DNA from: Cavia porcellus
Lineage: Eukaryota; Chordata; Mammalia; Rodentia; Caviidae
Direction: 5' to 3'
NCBI RefSeq assembly: GCF_034190915.1
Contig: NW_026947509.1
Location: 35,348,767 to 35,412,766, forward strand
DNA: 64,000 bases
Part shown: in pieces, positions 1 to 11,386 of the stretch
Layout: every line of letters begins with the position of its first letter
How positions within the stretch are numbered: the first letter of the stretch is position 1
Notes under the pieces: model-generated
Seen by the model: the letters and a program-made list of their open reading frames with translations, nothing else
Told to the model about the DNA's origin: nothing
Database searches by the model: none
Program-made: the position numbers and the translations under genes

Positions 1-237
1 GGTGTCTTATAATTTGATTTCTATGATTTCTAATACAATTCTATGAATTGTATTAACACATCTCATTTCTTCCACGTCCTCCTTCTCTTCCTCCACTTCC
101 TCCTCCTCTTCCTCTTCTGTTTCTTCTTTGAGGCAAGGAGCCACAATGTAGTAAAGGCTGGCACTGAACTCTTGGCAATCCTCTTGCCTCAGTCTTCTGT
201 TCACAAATATTTTTGGTAAAAAAAAAAATACATGAAA

Positions 238-610
238 ATGTGGGTGTGGTGGCACACACTTGTAATCCTAGTATTTGGGAGGCTGAGGCAGGAGGATCAC
301 TGTGCCATCAGGTCAACCTGGGCTACAAAGTGAGTTCAAGGCCAGCCCTTACTACAAAGTGAAACCTTGTCTCGAAAAAAAACCCCAAAACCCCCACATA
401 AACTAAAAGCTTAAAAAATTAAAAAATAAAAACAACAAATTTGGTGCAGTGGTAAACATCTATAATCCCAGCATTTGGGAGGCTGAGATAGGAGGCCTGC
501 TGCAAATTCAAGGCCAGCCTGGGCTACATAGTGAGTTCAAGGTCAGTGTGAATTACACCATGAGATAGTGTCTCAAAAAATGCCAAAAAAAAAAAAAAAA
601 ATCATAGAGT
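238..610 (+). mobile_element. Two B1 SINEs in tandem
   Basis: Copy 1 (238-378) is GTGTGGTGGCACACACTTGT...CCTTGTCTCGAAAA. Copy 2 (440-600) is GTGCAGTGGTAAACATCTAT... with an A-rich end. Both keep the duplicated GTGAGTTCAAGGCCAGC(C) segment. A minus-strand B1 piece (about 125-205) and a CT-rich stretch (60-125) lie to the left. Confidence 0.9.
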
Positions 611-1478
611 GGAGCAGGAAGTAAGCTGCATAGCCTCATGGGAAAGGGCCATATTTTGTGAGGCCATATTTTGGTTGCCAACCACAATTTCTGGGATTCC
701 TAGCTGCCTTTCTAGGGCAACCATAGCAACCAGAATTCCTTTCTTTAAGACAGTTGTAGAAACCAGTCTGCCCCCACCTGTCTGTCTTCGAGCTGGCTGG
801 AGAGGCATCCTCTGTCTGACTCTGCAGCTGGCAGACAGCCCAGTGGAAATGTGTCACCTGGGATCCCAAGCACCAGAGTAAAATCTCTGACCTCCCTCGT
901 GTGCTTGCAGATCTGAGAGCCTTGTTTCCCAGGTCCTGCTCATTTGCAGCTGGAGGAAAGCTGTCCGGGTGGCCATGTTGAGCCCAGGTGCGCACCCTCA
1001 GCTCACCAGCTGGCACCCACTATGCACTTTCTACCCAGCAGTGGTGCCTCAGTCACAGTCATGCAGTAAGATTCCCAGGAGACCCACAGGTCGGGGGCAG
1101 GGCGCAGAAGCTGTGCACCCCGCCCAACACCTCACCTCCTTATATCCTGCATGATAAATGGCATTTCCCTTGTCCTGACTCACTCTCCTTGGACTGTGAG
1201 AGAACCCTGATTGAGAGCCAGCTGGGGAGATGCACAGGTGACACCCCTGGGCTTTGCTACTGACCTCTCAAGTACAGGTGAGGAGGCAGGCAAGGGGCCT
1301 GAACTCCAATAGTGAGATGTGAGAGAACTGTGGGTGGGGATCCCCCCTCTCCCCAGCACGTAACTGGTGTCAGAAGTAATCTGCGTTCTGAAAGTATGAT
1401 CAGGGAAACAGATTCTGAGTTGGTTTTTCTTCCTATGTCTTTGGAGTCTCTGAGTCTCCATCTCTCTCTTGTTCATTC
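611..1478. other. Unassigned unique sequence
   Basis: GC-moderate, not recognised as exon or repeat. Several short open frames overlap in different frames with no consistent coding signal. Confidence 0.5.
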
Positions 1479-1575
1479 ATTTTGGTACTGGGATGGAACA
1501 CAGTGCCTCCTGCATGCTAGGCAAGGGCACTACCTCTGAGCCAAAACCTCAGCCCCAGCATCCATCATTAAAAGC

Positions 1576-1710
1576 TCATGGTGGCGCATGCCTGTAATGC
1601 TAGCGCTCAAGAGGCTGAGGCAGGAGGATTCCTTTGGGTTTGAGGGCTACATAGTGAGTTCAAGGTCAGCCTGGACCACATTGTGAAACTCTGTCTCAAA
1701 AAAGCAACCA
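1576..1710 (+). mobile_element. B1 SINE
   Basis: TCATGGTGGCGCATGCCTGT...AAACTCTGTCTCAAAAAA. An older ID-like reverse fragment (TTGGTACTGGGATGGAACAC) lies at about 1480-1560. Confidence 0.9.
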
Positions 1711-2095
1711 ACACAACAAACAAAGAAACAACCACTGAGGGACTAAAGTGATTGCCAATTACTCTAAAGCCATAAATATATTCGTTTTCCCATCTCAACC
1801 CCTTAACCTAGATTTATAAAAAGTAAAATAAAAGAATTGAAATGTTCTACTCATTAAGGTTGTTAACTAAGTTCCAACTGTTTTATCAGCACAAAATTTA
1901 AAAAACCTACCAGTGAGGCTCTCTCCAGCTCCTGTGGCATCACAGAAAGGTGAGTCTGTTTTCTGGAATATATTTTCATTTATTTGACTTTTGGCAGCAA
2001 TCGCCATTCCCCTCCCTGAGCAGTTAGCTGGCAAAACTGCCCATATATTTTCTTAAATTATAACTTTTAAGGGAACATTAAAAAAATGATTTATT

Positions 2096-2200
2096 GGGCT
2101 GGGGATTTAGCTCAGCAGCATAAGCATCTGCCTTACAAGCAGGCGGTCGTGAGTTTGATCCCTGGTACCGATAAAATAATAATAATAATAATAATAAAAA
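2096..2200 (+). mobile_element. ID SINE
   Basis: GGGCTGGGGATTTAGCTCAG...GGTACCGAT with an (AAT)n tail. Box A (TTAGCTCAG) and box B (GAGTTTGATCC) are visible. Confidence 0.92.
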
Positions 2201-2203
2201 TGT

Positions 2204-3684
2204 TTTTTCATCTTTGGAACAATAATGCTGATCATAAATAGTTCAGACAATAAAAATCTTATTTCTGGGCTCTAACGAATATTCTTACAATCATCAAACA
2301 TTTCTCTAATCTGTATGCATTTATAGTGTGTACAGTGTATATGTATGTACTCTCTCTCTATATATATATATACTATGTGTATACATAGTGTATGTATGCA
2401 TGCAGTGTGTAGAAATATATAAAAGGTGATCAAAAATCCAATGAATGTTTGAACTTTAAACGAATTATTACAAGAAGACGTTGACATTCACCTCCCTCCA
2501 AATACTCCCCTCTGTACGAACACACTGACCTTGTCTTTCTTGCCACTTCCTGACACAGTTCTGGAAGTCCTTAATTGTGAATGTCTTCACATGTGAATGC
2601 TGTGATCCACCCAGTGGAGAGGCAAGCTTGGAAAACCTCAAGGTGTGTCCTTATCCACACTCTTCACTGGATCTAGCACTGGGCTGCTTCTAGCTTTTCC
2701 GCAAAGTTGAAACAACCATAATAGGTCAATGTTCTAAATTGATCTGGGACATCAAGGCAGCCAAGGCCACACACATAAAGACAAAGAGAGGACTTCCAGA
2801 ACTGCTTCAGAAAATGGCAAGAAGGGTGGGCTATGTGCATTCCAAGAGAGAGGGAGGATTTTGAGGGGGATTAATGGCAATTTGTCCTTTATGCTAAGTA
2901 ATTCTTTAAAAATCTGAATGCACACTTTATTTTTATAGGCATACTGTGTATGTGTATGTTAGCTTTACAGGTGTAGGACTCAGCATACTCTTTTTAATCT
3001 CTGCTTTCATGACACAGACTTCTGTTCATGTGAAGTCTTAGCTGGGTCATCATTTTTTACTGGCTGTCGAGTTCTTTCATGTAGAAATATAATTGTATTA
3101 ACGATTTTCTGCTGCAGAACTTTTAGCCCTGTGTGTCATTACCTCTGAGGGGAAACTGCCTGGCCTCTGACCCCTGGGTAAGGGACCCCCACGCTGTACC
3201 CCCTAAACTGCCACAGCTCTGCCTTTGCAAAGCTGGTCAAAGTTGGGTTCTTTTGCCATTTGTGCAAACAAATAGGTTCTGCCCTCTCCTCCTTAAATTG
3301 CGCTGGGCCGGACTGGGTCATCTGGGTAGCCACAGGCAGTTCCAGGGGCGCGTTCCTCCAAAAGTTGGGTCATTTTTCACCATAAAAATGGGAAAATAAA
3401 TACCGGGGGAAACGAATGGTTTCTGCCACAGGACTGAGGGACCGATTTAGGTTCCTGCGGGCATCTTACAGGAAAAAGCTTTCCCTTGGGCCTAACACTG
3501 TTTGATCAGATTGTTCCCTCTATAAATGCATTTCATTTCTTATGAGGTAAAAGTTCTCTTCAGATAATTTGTGTGGATTATTTCACCAAATTCAGCGATT
3601 CAACAATGTGCATCCCCCTTCGCCCAGTAGAAAGTGCAGATATGGAAAAGGATCCCTCTGCTTGGACTTTTCTTTTTCTTTCCC
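2204..3684. other. Unassigned unique sequence
   Basis: Includes a short (TA)n/(TG)n patch near 2350-2410. I see no gene or repeat that I can name. A degraded reverse ID lies at 3685-3760. Confidence 0.5.
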
Positions 3685-3828
3685 CAGTGCCAACGATTGA
3701 CCCCAGTGACTCATAATGCTAGGCAAGTGCTTTACTATAGTGCTACCATCCTGGCCCTGCCCTGACCTCTCCCAGCTCTGGGTAAATCTCATCCACGTGG
3801 CTGTGCATTGAGTCAGAACTCTCTCTCT

Positions 3829-3948
3829 CTTTTTTTTAAAAAATTAGGTGATTTTTGTTTGTTTTTTTTGGTGAGGGCATAGGGATCAAACTCATGACCT
3901 CGAGCTTGCCAGGCAGGCACTTATTGCACTTAGCTAAATCCCTGGCCA
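3829..3948 (-). mobile_element. ID SINE, TSD CAGAACTCT
   Basis: Reverse ID ending AGCTAAATCCCTGGC. CAGAACTCT lies on both sides, with a short CT tract next to the left copy. Confidence 0.85.
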
Positions 3949-4033
3949 GAACTCTGTCTTTTCACTCTTCAAGCACCTTCACCAGTGTAATTAACAGGTA
4001 GCTTTTATGTACCTGTAAGAAACTGACACCTCA

Positions 4034-4149
4034 GGGGCTGGGGATTTAGCTCAGTGGCATAAGTGCCTGCCTTGCAAGCGGGCAGTCGTGAGTTTGATCC
4101 CCGGTACCGGTAAAAAGGAAAAAGACAAAAAAAAAAAAAAAAAAAGAAA
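4034..4149 (+). mobile_element. ID SINE, TSD AGAAACTGACACCTC
   Basis: Full ID with tail GGTAAAAAGGAAAAAGAC and a long A run. 15-bp duplication. Confidence 0.95.
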
Positions 4150-4367
4150 GAAACTGACACCTCCTTTACCAACTGATCTGTTCTGCTTCCTGTGTTCCTT
4201 GTTCTGGTGGCAGTAGCTGAGTCATTCTAGACTGACTCTGTCACCACAGAATACCAGCTCTAAGACCAAAGGCTATCAGTTCCACTTCCCTTCCATGACA
4301 GAAAGGAGCCAGGATCTCCCCACACAGCATCCCCAGGCCCCTGCTAAGATGCTGATATAAATGTGAT

Positions 4368-4482
4368 TTTTTTTTTTAACTGGTTCTCACTATGTAGGCC
4401 ATGATGGCTTCCAACTCAGAGTGACCTTCCTTCCTCAGCCTCTCAAATGCTGGGATTGCAGGAAGATGTTGCCATGCCTGGC
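4368..4482 (-). mobile_element. B1 SINE
   Basis: GGTTCTCACTATGTAGGCCA...TGCTGGGATTGCAGG...CATGCCTGGC. Confidence 0.8.
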
Positions 4483-4851
4483 AAAAGTGATCTTTCTCTT
4501 TCTCTCCCAGAGCCAAACTCCTCAGGTAGCGCAGTGTCAGGCTGGACGGCAACTCCATCCTTTCTTCTGCCTCATCTCATGCTCACCCCAGGCTCCAGGC
4601 TGCATTTGAGAATGTCACATAAAACAGTTTCTGTAGTTACATTCTGCAGAAATCTTCTTTGGCCTGCGTTTGCCATTTGTGCCAGCAAATAGGACTGATA
4701 TTTATTAATCCAGTAACTATTTACAGAATTTACACAGTGCTCAGCACTGTGCTGAGCTGGATCCATGAAGGTATGAGGTGAACACAGGCCTCAGGCTATT
4801 TCTTATAGCCTTTAGTTTTCAGTGTACATCACTGACGGCTAACTTCCATTC

Positions 4852-4957
4852 TTTTTTTTTTTTTTTTTTTGTCTTTTTCCTTTTTTATCGGTACCAGGGC
4901 CAGGGATCGAACTCATGACTGCACACTTGCAAGGCAGGCACTTATACCCCAGCCCCC
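4852..4957 (-). mobile_element. ID SINE, internally deleted
   Basis: TATCGGTACCAGGGCCAGGG...GGCACTTATACCCCAGCCCC lacks the usual GCTGAGCTAAAT. TAANTTCCATTCTT flanks both ends. Confidence 0.9.
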
Positions 4958-5511
4958 TAATTTCCATTCTTCATCTCCTTTGCTAAAAATTCTCTCTGCT
5001 CCATCAATGAGATGCTAAGAAATTGGCTTGCCTGTTGCTGATCATCTAGAGCTGTTTTCTTTGGCGTCTTGTCTTTTATTTGCATGGTCACTTATTTTTG
5101 CTTTAATTCTTCTATGTTGCTGGTTGTCATGACCCACAGCCACTTGGATGTTTAAAATGGAAAAATCTGGAATAACATTTGTGCTATTATTTTCGAAGTT
5201 TTCCCTTCAAACTCATTCCTGAAAAAGACCAGCTGCAGGGGCGTCCACCAGCAGAGAGGTGAAAGCACAGGACGAATAACTAAACAAAGATGGCAAGAAG
5301 GTGCTCCAAGTGGGGGACAGGCTAAGCGATGACAGGATGGAGGATGGACGGCCACTGGCTAAGTTCAAGAGATGACATTCTCCTGGTAAAGGATACTGTT
5401 TCTATGGTCATGCTTGCGGCAGGCACATAGGGAGGCCTGGCTGTGTCCACTTGGACCATAATGCCCCAAGGCCTTGGTCATCTGCCTCCTCTCAGTAACC
5501 TTCTCCCTCTT

Positions 5512-5893
5512 CGTGACATAGATTAGGGCATGACAAAGCTGGTTGGGGAAGCAGGCATGACCTGTTAATTACTGAACCACAGAACCCATGCAGAAGTTGC
5601 TAATGCCCTGCACATGAACTGGAGGAGGGTCTACAGAATGGTGTGGGGCCTGACATCAGCCTGAGATGTGTGATCCCAGCTCCGCCTAGCAGGACCTGAT
5701 GCAGCAGTTCTCAGGGCTTCCTTGAGATCTGGATGGCATAAAAAGGACCCACAGGCTGAAGAAGAGTCTGTTATCCTGGTTTTCCTCAGTATAGACAGCT
5801 CTTCTCCTGGGTGTTCTTTTTAAATCTTGCTTTATCCTGTTTTATTCAGCCCGAACTCATGAGCCAGATTCACTGTTACTTTTTCAAATAAAT
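5512..5893 (+). mobile_element. LTR-like sequence, copy A
   Basis: It shares a long block (GACATAGATTAGGGCATGAC ... ATGACCTGTTAATTAC) with a second copy at 8960-9410. In the same order it has a TATA-like CATAAAAAGG (5737) and AATAAA (5887). That is the layout of a retroviral LTR with U3 promoter and R polyadenylation signal. Boundaries are uncertain. Confidence 0.5.
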
Positions 5894-6253
5894 GGTGCCA
5901 CCGCTTTTTATCCATTTTGTTCATTTCTTTGTTGGAAATGAGAAGAACCTGGAATCTAACTCTTCTAGAAGGAGGGGTGAGGAACCCAGAACCGGGTAAT
6001 ATTTAATTGGCGTGCCACTTTTAGACAAAAGCTACCCAGTAACATTTCGGCGTATCCAGAGGTTTCTGATAATGATAGGGCTGCACTGCAGGATTTCTGC
6101 AGTTTTTATATTTTTGCAGTATTGGGGATAGAGCTCAGGAGCACAAAGCTACTTCTGTAGCCCTTTAAATAAAAATTTGTTTTCTGATGTCAAGGATTGA
6201 ACCCAGAGCCTGTGCACAGAGTTGCATGCCTAGCCCTTTAAAAAAATGTATTT

Positions 6254-6705
6254 TGAGGCTGGGAGTGGTGGTGCACACTTGTAATACCAGCTTCCTGGAG
6301 GCTGAGTCAGGAGAATCATTGAAAGGATTTTGCCCTAGTTAGAATACTACAGCAGTGAGAGGCTGGACCAAGGGATGTTTACCTTGAGGTCATTTTCCCC
6401 ACCCCTAGGCAATTTACTTGTGGCCTGAAAGAGTTCCAATCAGCTACCACCATTAGGCACCACCCCAGACAAAAGCTCTAAGTATGCCCCCCACACCATG
6501 TGTCCAGCAGAAAAAGCCAGACCTCAGCGATCATGGAGTTTCTCTCCGCGTTCTTAGAATAAAGGCTATTTTTACTTTATATTCTCTTTCTTTTATCATG
6601 CCGAAAATCCTATCAATCATGACAAGTTCAAAGGCAGCCTGGGCTACCACATTGAGTTCAAGGGCAGCCAGAACTATGCAGGGAAGCCTTGTCTCCAAAA
6701 AAAAA
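6254..6705 (+). mobile_element. B1 SINE split by a solo LTR
   Basis: The left half is GGCTGGGAGTGGTGGTGCAC...GAGTCAGGAGAATC. The right half resumes CAAGTTCAAAGGCAGCCTGG and ends GCCTTGTCTCCAAAAA. The LTR occupies 6320-6615. Confidence 0.85.
6320..6615 (+). mobile_element. Solo LTR (296 bp) of an endogenous retrovirus inside a B1
   Basis: It starts TGAAAGGATTTT and ends AAAATCCTATCA, an inverted repeat matching at 11 of 12 positions with canonical TG...CA ends. The 5-bp direct repeat ATCAT flanks it (6315-6319 and 6616-6620), typical of ERVL-class integration. An AATAAA lies near 6559, consistent with the R region. It splits a B1 whose halves are at 6254-6319 and 6616-6705. No viral genes are present. 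Confidence 0.8.
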
Positions 6706-6717
6706 AGTGTTTAATTT

Positions 6718-7222
6718 TCACCTGGGTGTGGTGGTACATACCTATAATCCCAGCACTTGGGAGGCCACGGCAGGAGGATCTTTCCAAATTTGAAGCCAGC
6801 TTGGGTTACGTAGTGAGTTCAAGGCTATCCTGAATTGCACAGCAAAGATCCTGTTTTATTTTTTTGTATTATTATTTTTTAAAGACCCTGTTTTAAACAA
6901 CAAAAACATTTATTTTGAAACAGTCTTGCTAAATGCCTACACTGTACAGGTCCTGCCAGCTCCTTGCCTCAGTCTTCTGAGTAGAAGGGATTATAGGTGT
7001 GTGCCTCCACGTCTAGTTAAAATTTCTCCAGTTTTATCTCTTCATCTTGGTCTTCTCATTTTCAATTTCTTTCACTGTCTGTCCCAAACAACAAACGATC
7101 CTGAACAGCCAGGCATAGTGCTGCACGGTTGTAATCCCAGGACTTTGGAGACTGAGGCAAGAGGATAGCTATGAGTGTGAGGCCAGCCTGAACTACATAG
7201 TGAGACCTTATTTAAGATAGAA
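6718..7222 (+). mobile_element. B1 SINEs (three, mixed orientation)
   Basis: Plus copies are at 6718-6870 and 7107-7222. A degraded minus copy is at about 6905-7015 (GAAACAGTCTTGCTAAATGC). Confidence 0.75.
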
Positions 7223-7230
7223 AGAAGAAG

Positions 7231-7305
7231 GGGCTGGGGATTTAGCTCAGTGGCATAAGTACCTGCCTTGCAAGCAGGCAGTCATGAGTTTGATCCCTGG
7301 TACTG

Positions 7306-7362
<57 letters not shown>
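7231..7362 (+). mobile_element. ID SINE with an uninterrupted A55 tail
   Basis: GGGGCTGGGGATTTAGCTCA...GGTACTGAT followed by 55 A (7308-7362). The pure long tail suggests a young insertion. Confidence 0.95.
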
Positions 7363-7363
<1 letters not shown>

Positions 7364-7557
7364 AGAAGGAAGAAAAGATTCTGAACTGAAAAATCTTTCA
7401 GATGGAGAAGATACACAGAATGAAATTGAAGTATACAAAATTTTGCACAAAACAGAAGAACTGATTTTCGCTTTGGTTTTCTGAGACTGGATCTCAATGT
7501 AATCCCAAGGGCTAGGATTACAGATATGTACCACCATGCCTAGTAAAATTCAGAGTT

Positions 7558-7690
7558 TACTTATTTATGAGACAGAGTCCTCCTATTCAGTTCAGGCTGG
7601 CCTAGCACTCACTGTGTAGCCCACCAGGCAGCCTCAGCCCCCCCCCCCCCCCCCGTGCTGGGATTACAGACCTGAACCACCCCACCTGGT
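7558..7690 (-). mobile_element. B1 SINE with a C17 run
   Basis: GAGACAGAGTCCTCCTATTC...CAGCCTCAGC, then 17 C (7638-7654), then GTGCTGGGATTACAG. The homopolymer replaces the usual TCCCGA(A)GTGC junction. Confidence 0.85.
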
Positions 7691-8959
7691 TTAAAACACA
7701 GGATTTGGAACACATAAAGTGTGCCTGGGTATATTATTCAGGATTCTGGCCTCAAGGGACAGGTTCAGTCTGAGAGTTTGAGTAAGAAAGGATCCTCAAG
7801 TTAAGTAACTGGGAAGCTAGGTGTGGACAGCTTCAGGCACAGCAGGATCCCCAGGCGTGAAAATCCACAGCAGCAGCAGATTATCTACCTTTTCTCTGGT
7901 TTTGTTTCCTTGTTTCTAATCACAGAAGTTTGCACTTCATGCCATGGGGAGCCTGGCAGGATGTAAACCCTGAAAATCCCACCAAAAACCATGTTTTGAG
8001 ATACTGGGGACTGAATCCAGAGAGCAATGAGTTACATCCTTGGTTGGCTCCATTTGAGACAGGGTCTCAATAAATGGCCCGAGATGGCCTGGAACTTTGG
8101 ATCCCCCTCCAGAAAACAGGGAGTACCAATATGTATCCCTGTATGTGGCTTGGCATAGGGAAAGCCACATCTTCTTTTCAGTACTGAGGATTAAATTCAT
8201 TCAAGGCCTTCATATTGAGCTATATCCCCAGCCTTTACTTTGAGACAGTTAAATTACCCAGGCTGGACTAGAATGTGTGATCGTCCTGCCTCAGCCTTAC
8301 GGAGCGGTGGTATTATCCGAATCACCATGGAAAATTTAAATGAGGCCAAGAAATCTCAGGAATGACTATGTTGGGTCTGTCTGATCAACTTGCCACTCTG
8401 TCTTGGGAGGCAGGGGTGTTAAAGATGGGTCAGCCCTGATTCAGGCCCATCCTGATTACTGTGCCCTAGAGGGTACGGAACGAGGTGAAATGGAGGACCA
8501 GGGACTGAAATGAATTCTAAGCAAGAAAAAACAGTTCCTTGGTGTTGGAGACCACTAATTCACAACGGCTAATTTTGCATACTTCCCTATGAGATGATAA
8601 AATGGAGGTTTGGGATTATCAGTACCTCCTAGTTGAGATTCCCCACTGGCTCTTCTTACCATATGATCACTTACGCACTCTTGAGTATGAGTCTTCTGCC
8701 AAACTGCAATTCTTTGCTACCCCCACCTACCACTGTATACACATAATACATAGTGGCTGCTTTGAGAATGGAGGAGGACCCATCTGGAGACACTGACTTC
8801 CCAGCCACTTATGCATTACTATACTTGCCTCTGTTTTTTATTTTTCTCACCGTGCTCTTAAAAACAGACCATCAAGACTCTTGGCTGGGCTCCTGATACA
8901 TTGGCTGGGAACAAATTTTGTGGTAGGTGTAAGACATCTCTCCTGAGGTCTGTGTCTCT

Positions 8960-9415
8960 GTGAGACAGATTAGGGTGTGGCAAAACTAGCTGGGAAGTGA
9001 ACATGACCTGTCAATTACAAGATCCCAGGACACAAGTACACAACAGTTTCTAAATTCCTGCAGGTGGACTTCTTGGGAGAACTGGGGCAGGTTTCCATAG
9101 GATGGCTAGACCTGATGTTATCTTGAGGAGTGGGTGAGATAAAAAAGGTGCTTCAAAAAAAGCCAGGCCACATGGGGTTTTCCCTGTGTTCTTTCTTCCA
9201 TGATGTCCACCCTCACCTGCAGTACACTTCTTTTCCTTTTCCTTGGCCCAAACTTGATCTGCAGAGCCTGTTTCTTTTCCTACCTTTTTTTTTTATTGGT
9301 ATCGGGAATTGAACTCATGACCTTGTGCTTGCATGGCAGATGCTTATGCCACTGAGCTAAATCCCCAGCCCTCCTTTCCTACCTTTAATAAAATTTTTTG
9401 CTTATCTTGATCAAA
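8960..9415 (+). mobile_element. LTR-like sequence, copy B, with an ID insertion
   Basis: GACAGATTAGGGTGTGGCAA...ATGACCTGTCAATTAC parallels copy A. GATAAAAAAGG is at 9138 and AATAAA at 9387. An ID element (9283-9371) splits it just before the AATAAA. Confidence 0.5.
9283..9371 (-). mobile_element. ID SINE, TSD TTTCCTACCTTT
   Basis: Reverse ID inside LTR-like copy B. Perfect 12-bp duplication. Confidence 0.93.
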
Positions 9416-9699
9416 GAATCTAGAAACTACCTCCAGAAGATTCCAGCACCCCCAAAACAGGTAACATGTGTGCCCAGCTGATGTGCATGCTATTTTCTGT
9501 GAAATCAGGGCTAGCAGTGGGTTAGCAAACTGCAAACTTGAGCCCTGGGGAAAAACAGAGTCAGGTACTGCTGAGCCTCAGGTCACATATTCATCGGCTG
9601 ATTAGTATGTAATTTTGTGGTTTTTGTTTTTGTTTTGCACTACTGGGTATCAAGCCAACAGGTCTTGGCAGGCTCTCAGTAAATTGCTAAATTGCACAA

Positions 9700-9942
9700 A
9701 CTGAGCTCAACCTAGTGATCTTCCTGATTGAGCCTCCCAGAATACTGGGATTACAGTCATGTACCTCCATATACTTGGCCGTAATCCTGTGGGGTTTTTT
9801 TTGTTTGAGACAAGGTCTTGCTATGTAGTGCAAGCTGGCTTTGAACTTGCTTATATAGCCCAGGTTGACCTCAAATGATGTTCCTGCCTCAGCCTCCTGT
9901 GTGCTAGGATTATAAGCATGTGCCACTACCATGCCCAGCTTC
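9700..9942 (-). mobile_element. B1 SINEs (two, minus)
   Basis: 9700-9780 is a partial copy. 9800-9942 is GAGACAAGGTCTTGCTATGT...GTGCCACTACCATGCCCAGC. Confidence 0.85.
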
Positions 9943-10584
9943 ACAATCCTGTTTCATGTGTTTCGGAATAAATACTTTATTGGATATGTACTGTTGACTC
10001 ATTGACATTAACTCACAGCCAGCGGCAGTGTGTATAACTCATGCTGGAAGCAGCTTTATCTGACACAAGTATTTTCCCTGGGGCTCTTCTCTGCTTTCCT
10101 GTGTTTAGGAAACTAGACAGTACCTCAGGGCTATGCCTGGGGGCCATGCTGAACAGCAAAATCCCCAACAAAAACTCAGGATCCTGCATCCAACAGAGCC
10201 AGAAAAGGACATTTGTTTAGGGTTTCAGAGCTGAAACCAGCAGTGTGGCTTTTCCTGTTCCTTGCTGACCACAGCCGGGAACAGGCCAGTGGGCAGACTG
10301 CATCTTTTCACCACTCTGCATGTCCAGAAATGACTGGGAAAGCCCATCGAGAACTGATTCATCTCACAAATATGCTGTATTAAGTAGGTAACTTCAAAAT
10401 TACAGAATCAAAAGGGGTTGAAGGGAATGGGGAAAAAAAGCAAGACATATCATGTACAGGTACAAACTATGATGGTTATCATTATGTATATCTAAAATGC
10501 TCCAATAAAATTTTTAAAATGGAAAAAAAAAGAAAATCCAATTACTTGAGCCTGAAATTTTATCAGCTTGAAAATGCCATCTAG

Positions 10585-10720
10585 AGCTGGGTATGGTGGC
10601 ATATGCCTGTAACCCCAGCATTCCAGGGCCCGCAAACATGGGGTCAGTTTGGACTACACTACACACTGAGTCCACAGCCAGCCGGAGTGCACAGCGTGAC
10701 CCAGTCTCAAAACATCAGAA
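10585..10720 (+). mobile_element. B1 SINE, diverged
   Basis: GCTGGGTATGGTGGCATATG...CACAGCGTGACCCAGTCTC. Confidence 0.8.
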
Positions 10721-10868
10721 CATTTAAACTCCAACCATATCTCACCATTATAACATTATGTAACATACAGGGGGAGTGCGGAACCAGCAGAGACCACTGG
10801 GCTTGTGCAGGCAGGCGGAGAGGGTAAGACCGTCTGTCCTGAACAAAGAGAAGTGTGTCCCTTTTATT

Positions 10869-10940
10869 TTTTGGTACTGGGGATCAACGCACAACCTCAC
10901 ACTTGCCAGGCAAGCACTTATTCCACTGAGCCAAACCCCC
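10869..10940 (-). mobile_element. ID SINE, TSD GTGTCCCTTTTAT
   Basis: TTTTTTGGTACTGGGGATCA...CCACTGAGCCAAACCCCC. Perfect 13-bp duplication. Confidence 0.9.
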
Positions 10941-10997
10941 TAGTGTGTCCCTTTTATAGGGATGAGAGAAGGCAGACAACATTAGGCAGGAATATAT

Positions 10998-11235
10998 ATA
11001 TATATATCTTGAATCCATTTTATTTCAGAGAGAGAGAGAACAACAACAACAACAACAAAAAAACCAATTTCAAAACACATAAAAAAGGGGGCAACAATGG
11101 TACATACATTGCACATTTCATCCTGGAATCATTCACCCAGAGCACACGACTCCGAACAATGCCAACACAGTTCTCTTCAGTGATCTCAGAGACATCAGCA
11201 GTAAAACCATCTTAATTATGTATATAAACACATAC
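10998..11235 (-). mobile_element. HAL1/L1 3'-end fragment
   Basis: On the plus strand CAGTTCTCTTCAGTGATCTC (near 11168) and AATTATGTATATAAACACAT match the 38320-38380 part of the large HAL1 (CAGTTCTGTTCAGTGATCCA...). The T-rich start CCATTTTATTTC is the poly(A) side. It contains an (AAC)n run. It is 5'-truncated. Confidence 0.55.
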
Positions 11236-11306
11236 AGACACGTTGTTTCTTTCAGTTCCTCAGACTAGTAAGGCAATATGGTGTTTACACATCCTTTTGT
11301 GTTTCA

Positions 11307-11386
11307 TTTTCTGGTACTGGGAATTGAACTCAAAACCTTGTACTTGCAGACAGGTGTTTATGCCACTGAACTATATCCCCAGCCCT
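11307..11386 (-). mobile_element. ID SINE (older)
   Basis: CTGGTACTGGGAATTGAACT...CCACTGAACTATATCCCCAG. Confidence 0.85.

Noticed and set aside
7284..7537. ORFs with poly-Lys or poly-Phe
   Set aside because: Translation of an ID element A-tail, not a gene.
10805..11215. 136-codon ORF
   Set aside because: It runs across an ID element and a HAL1/L1 3' fragment; no coding signal.
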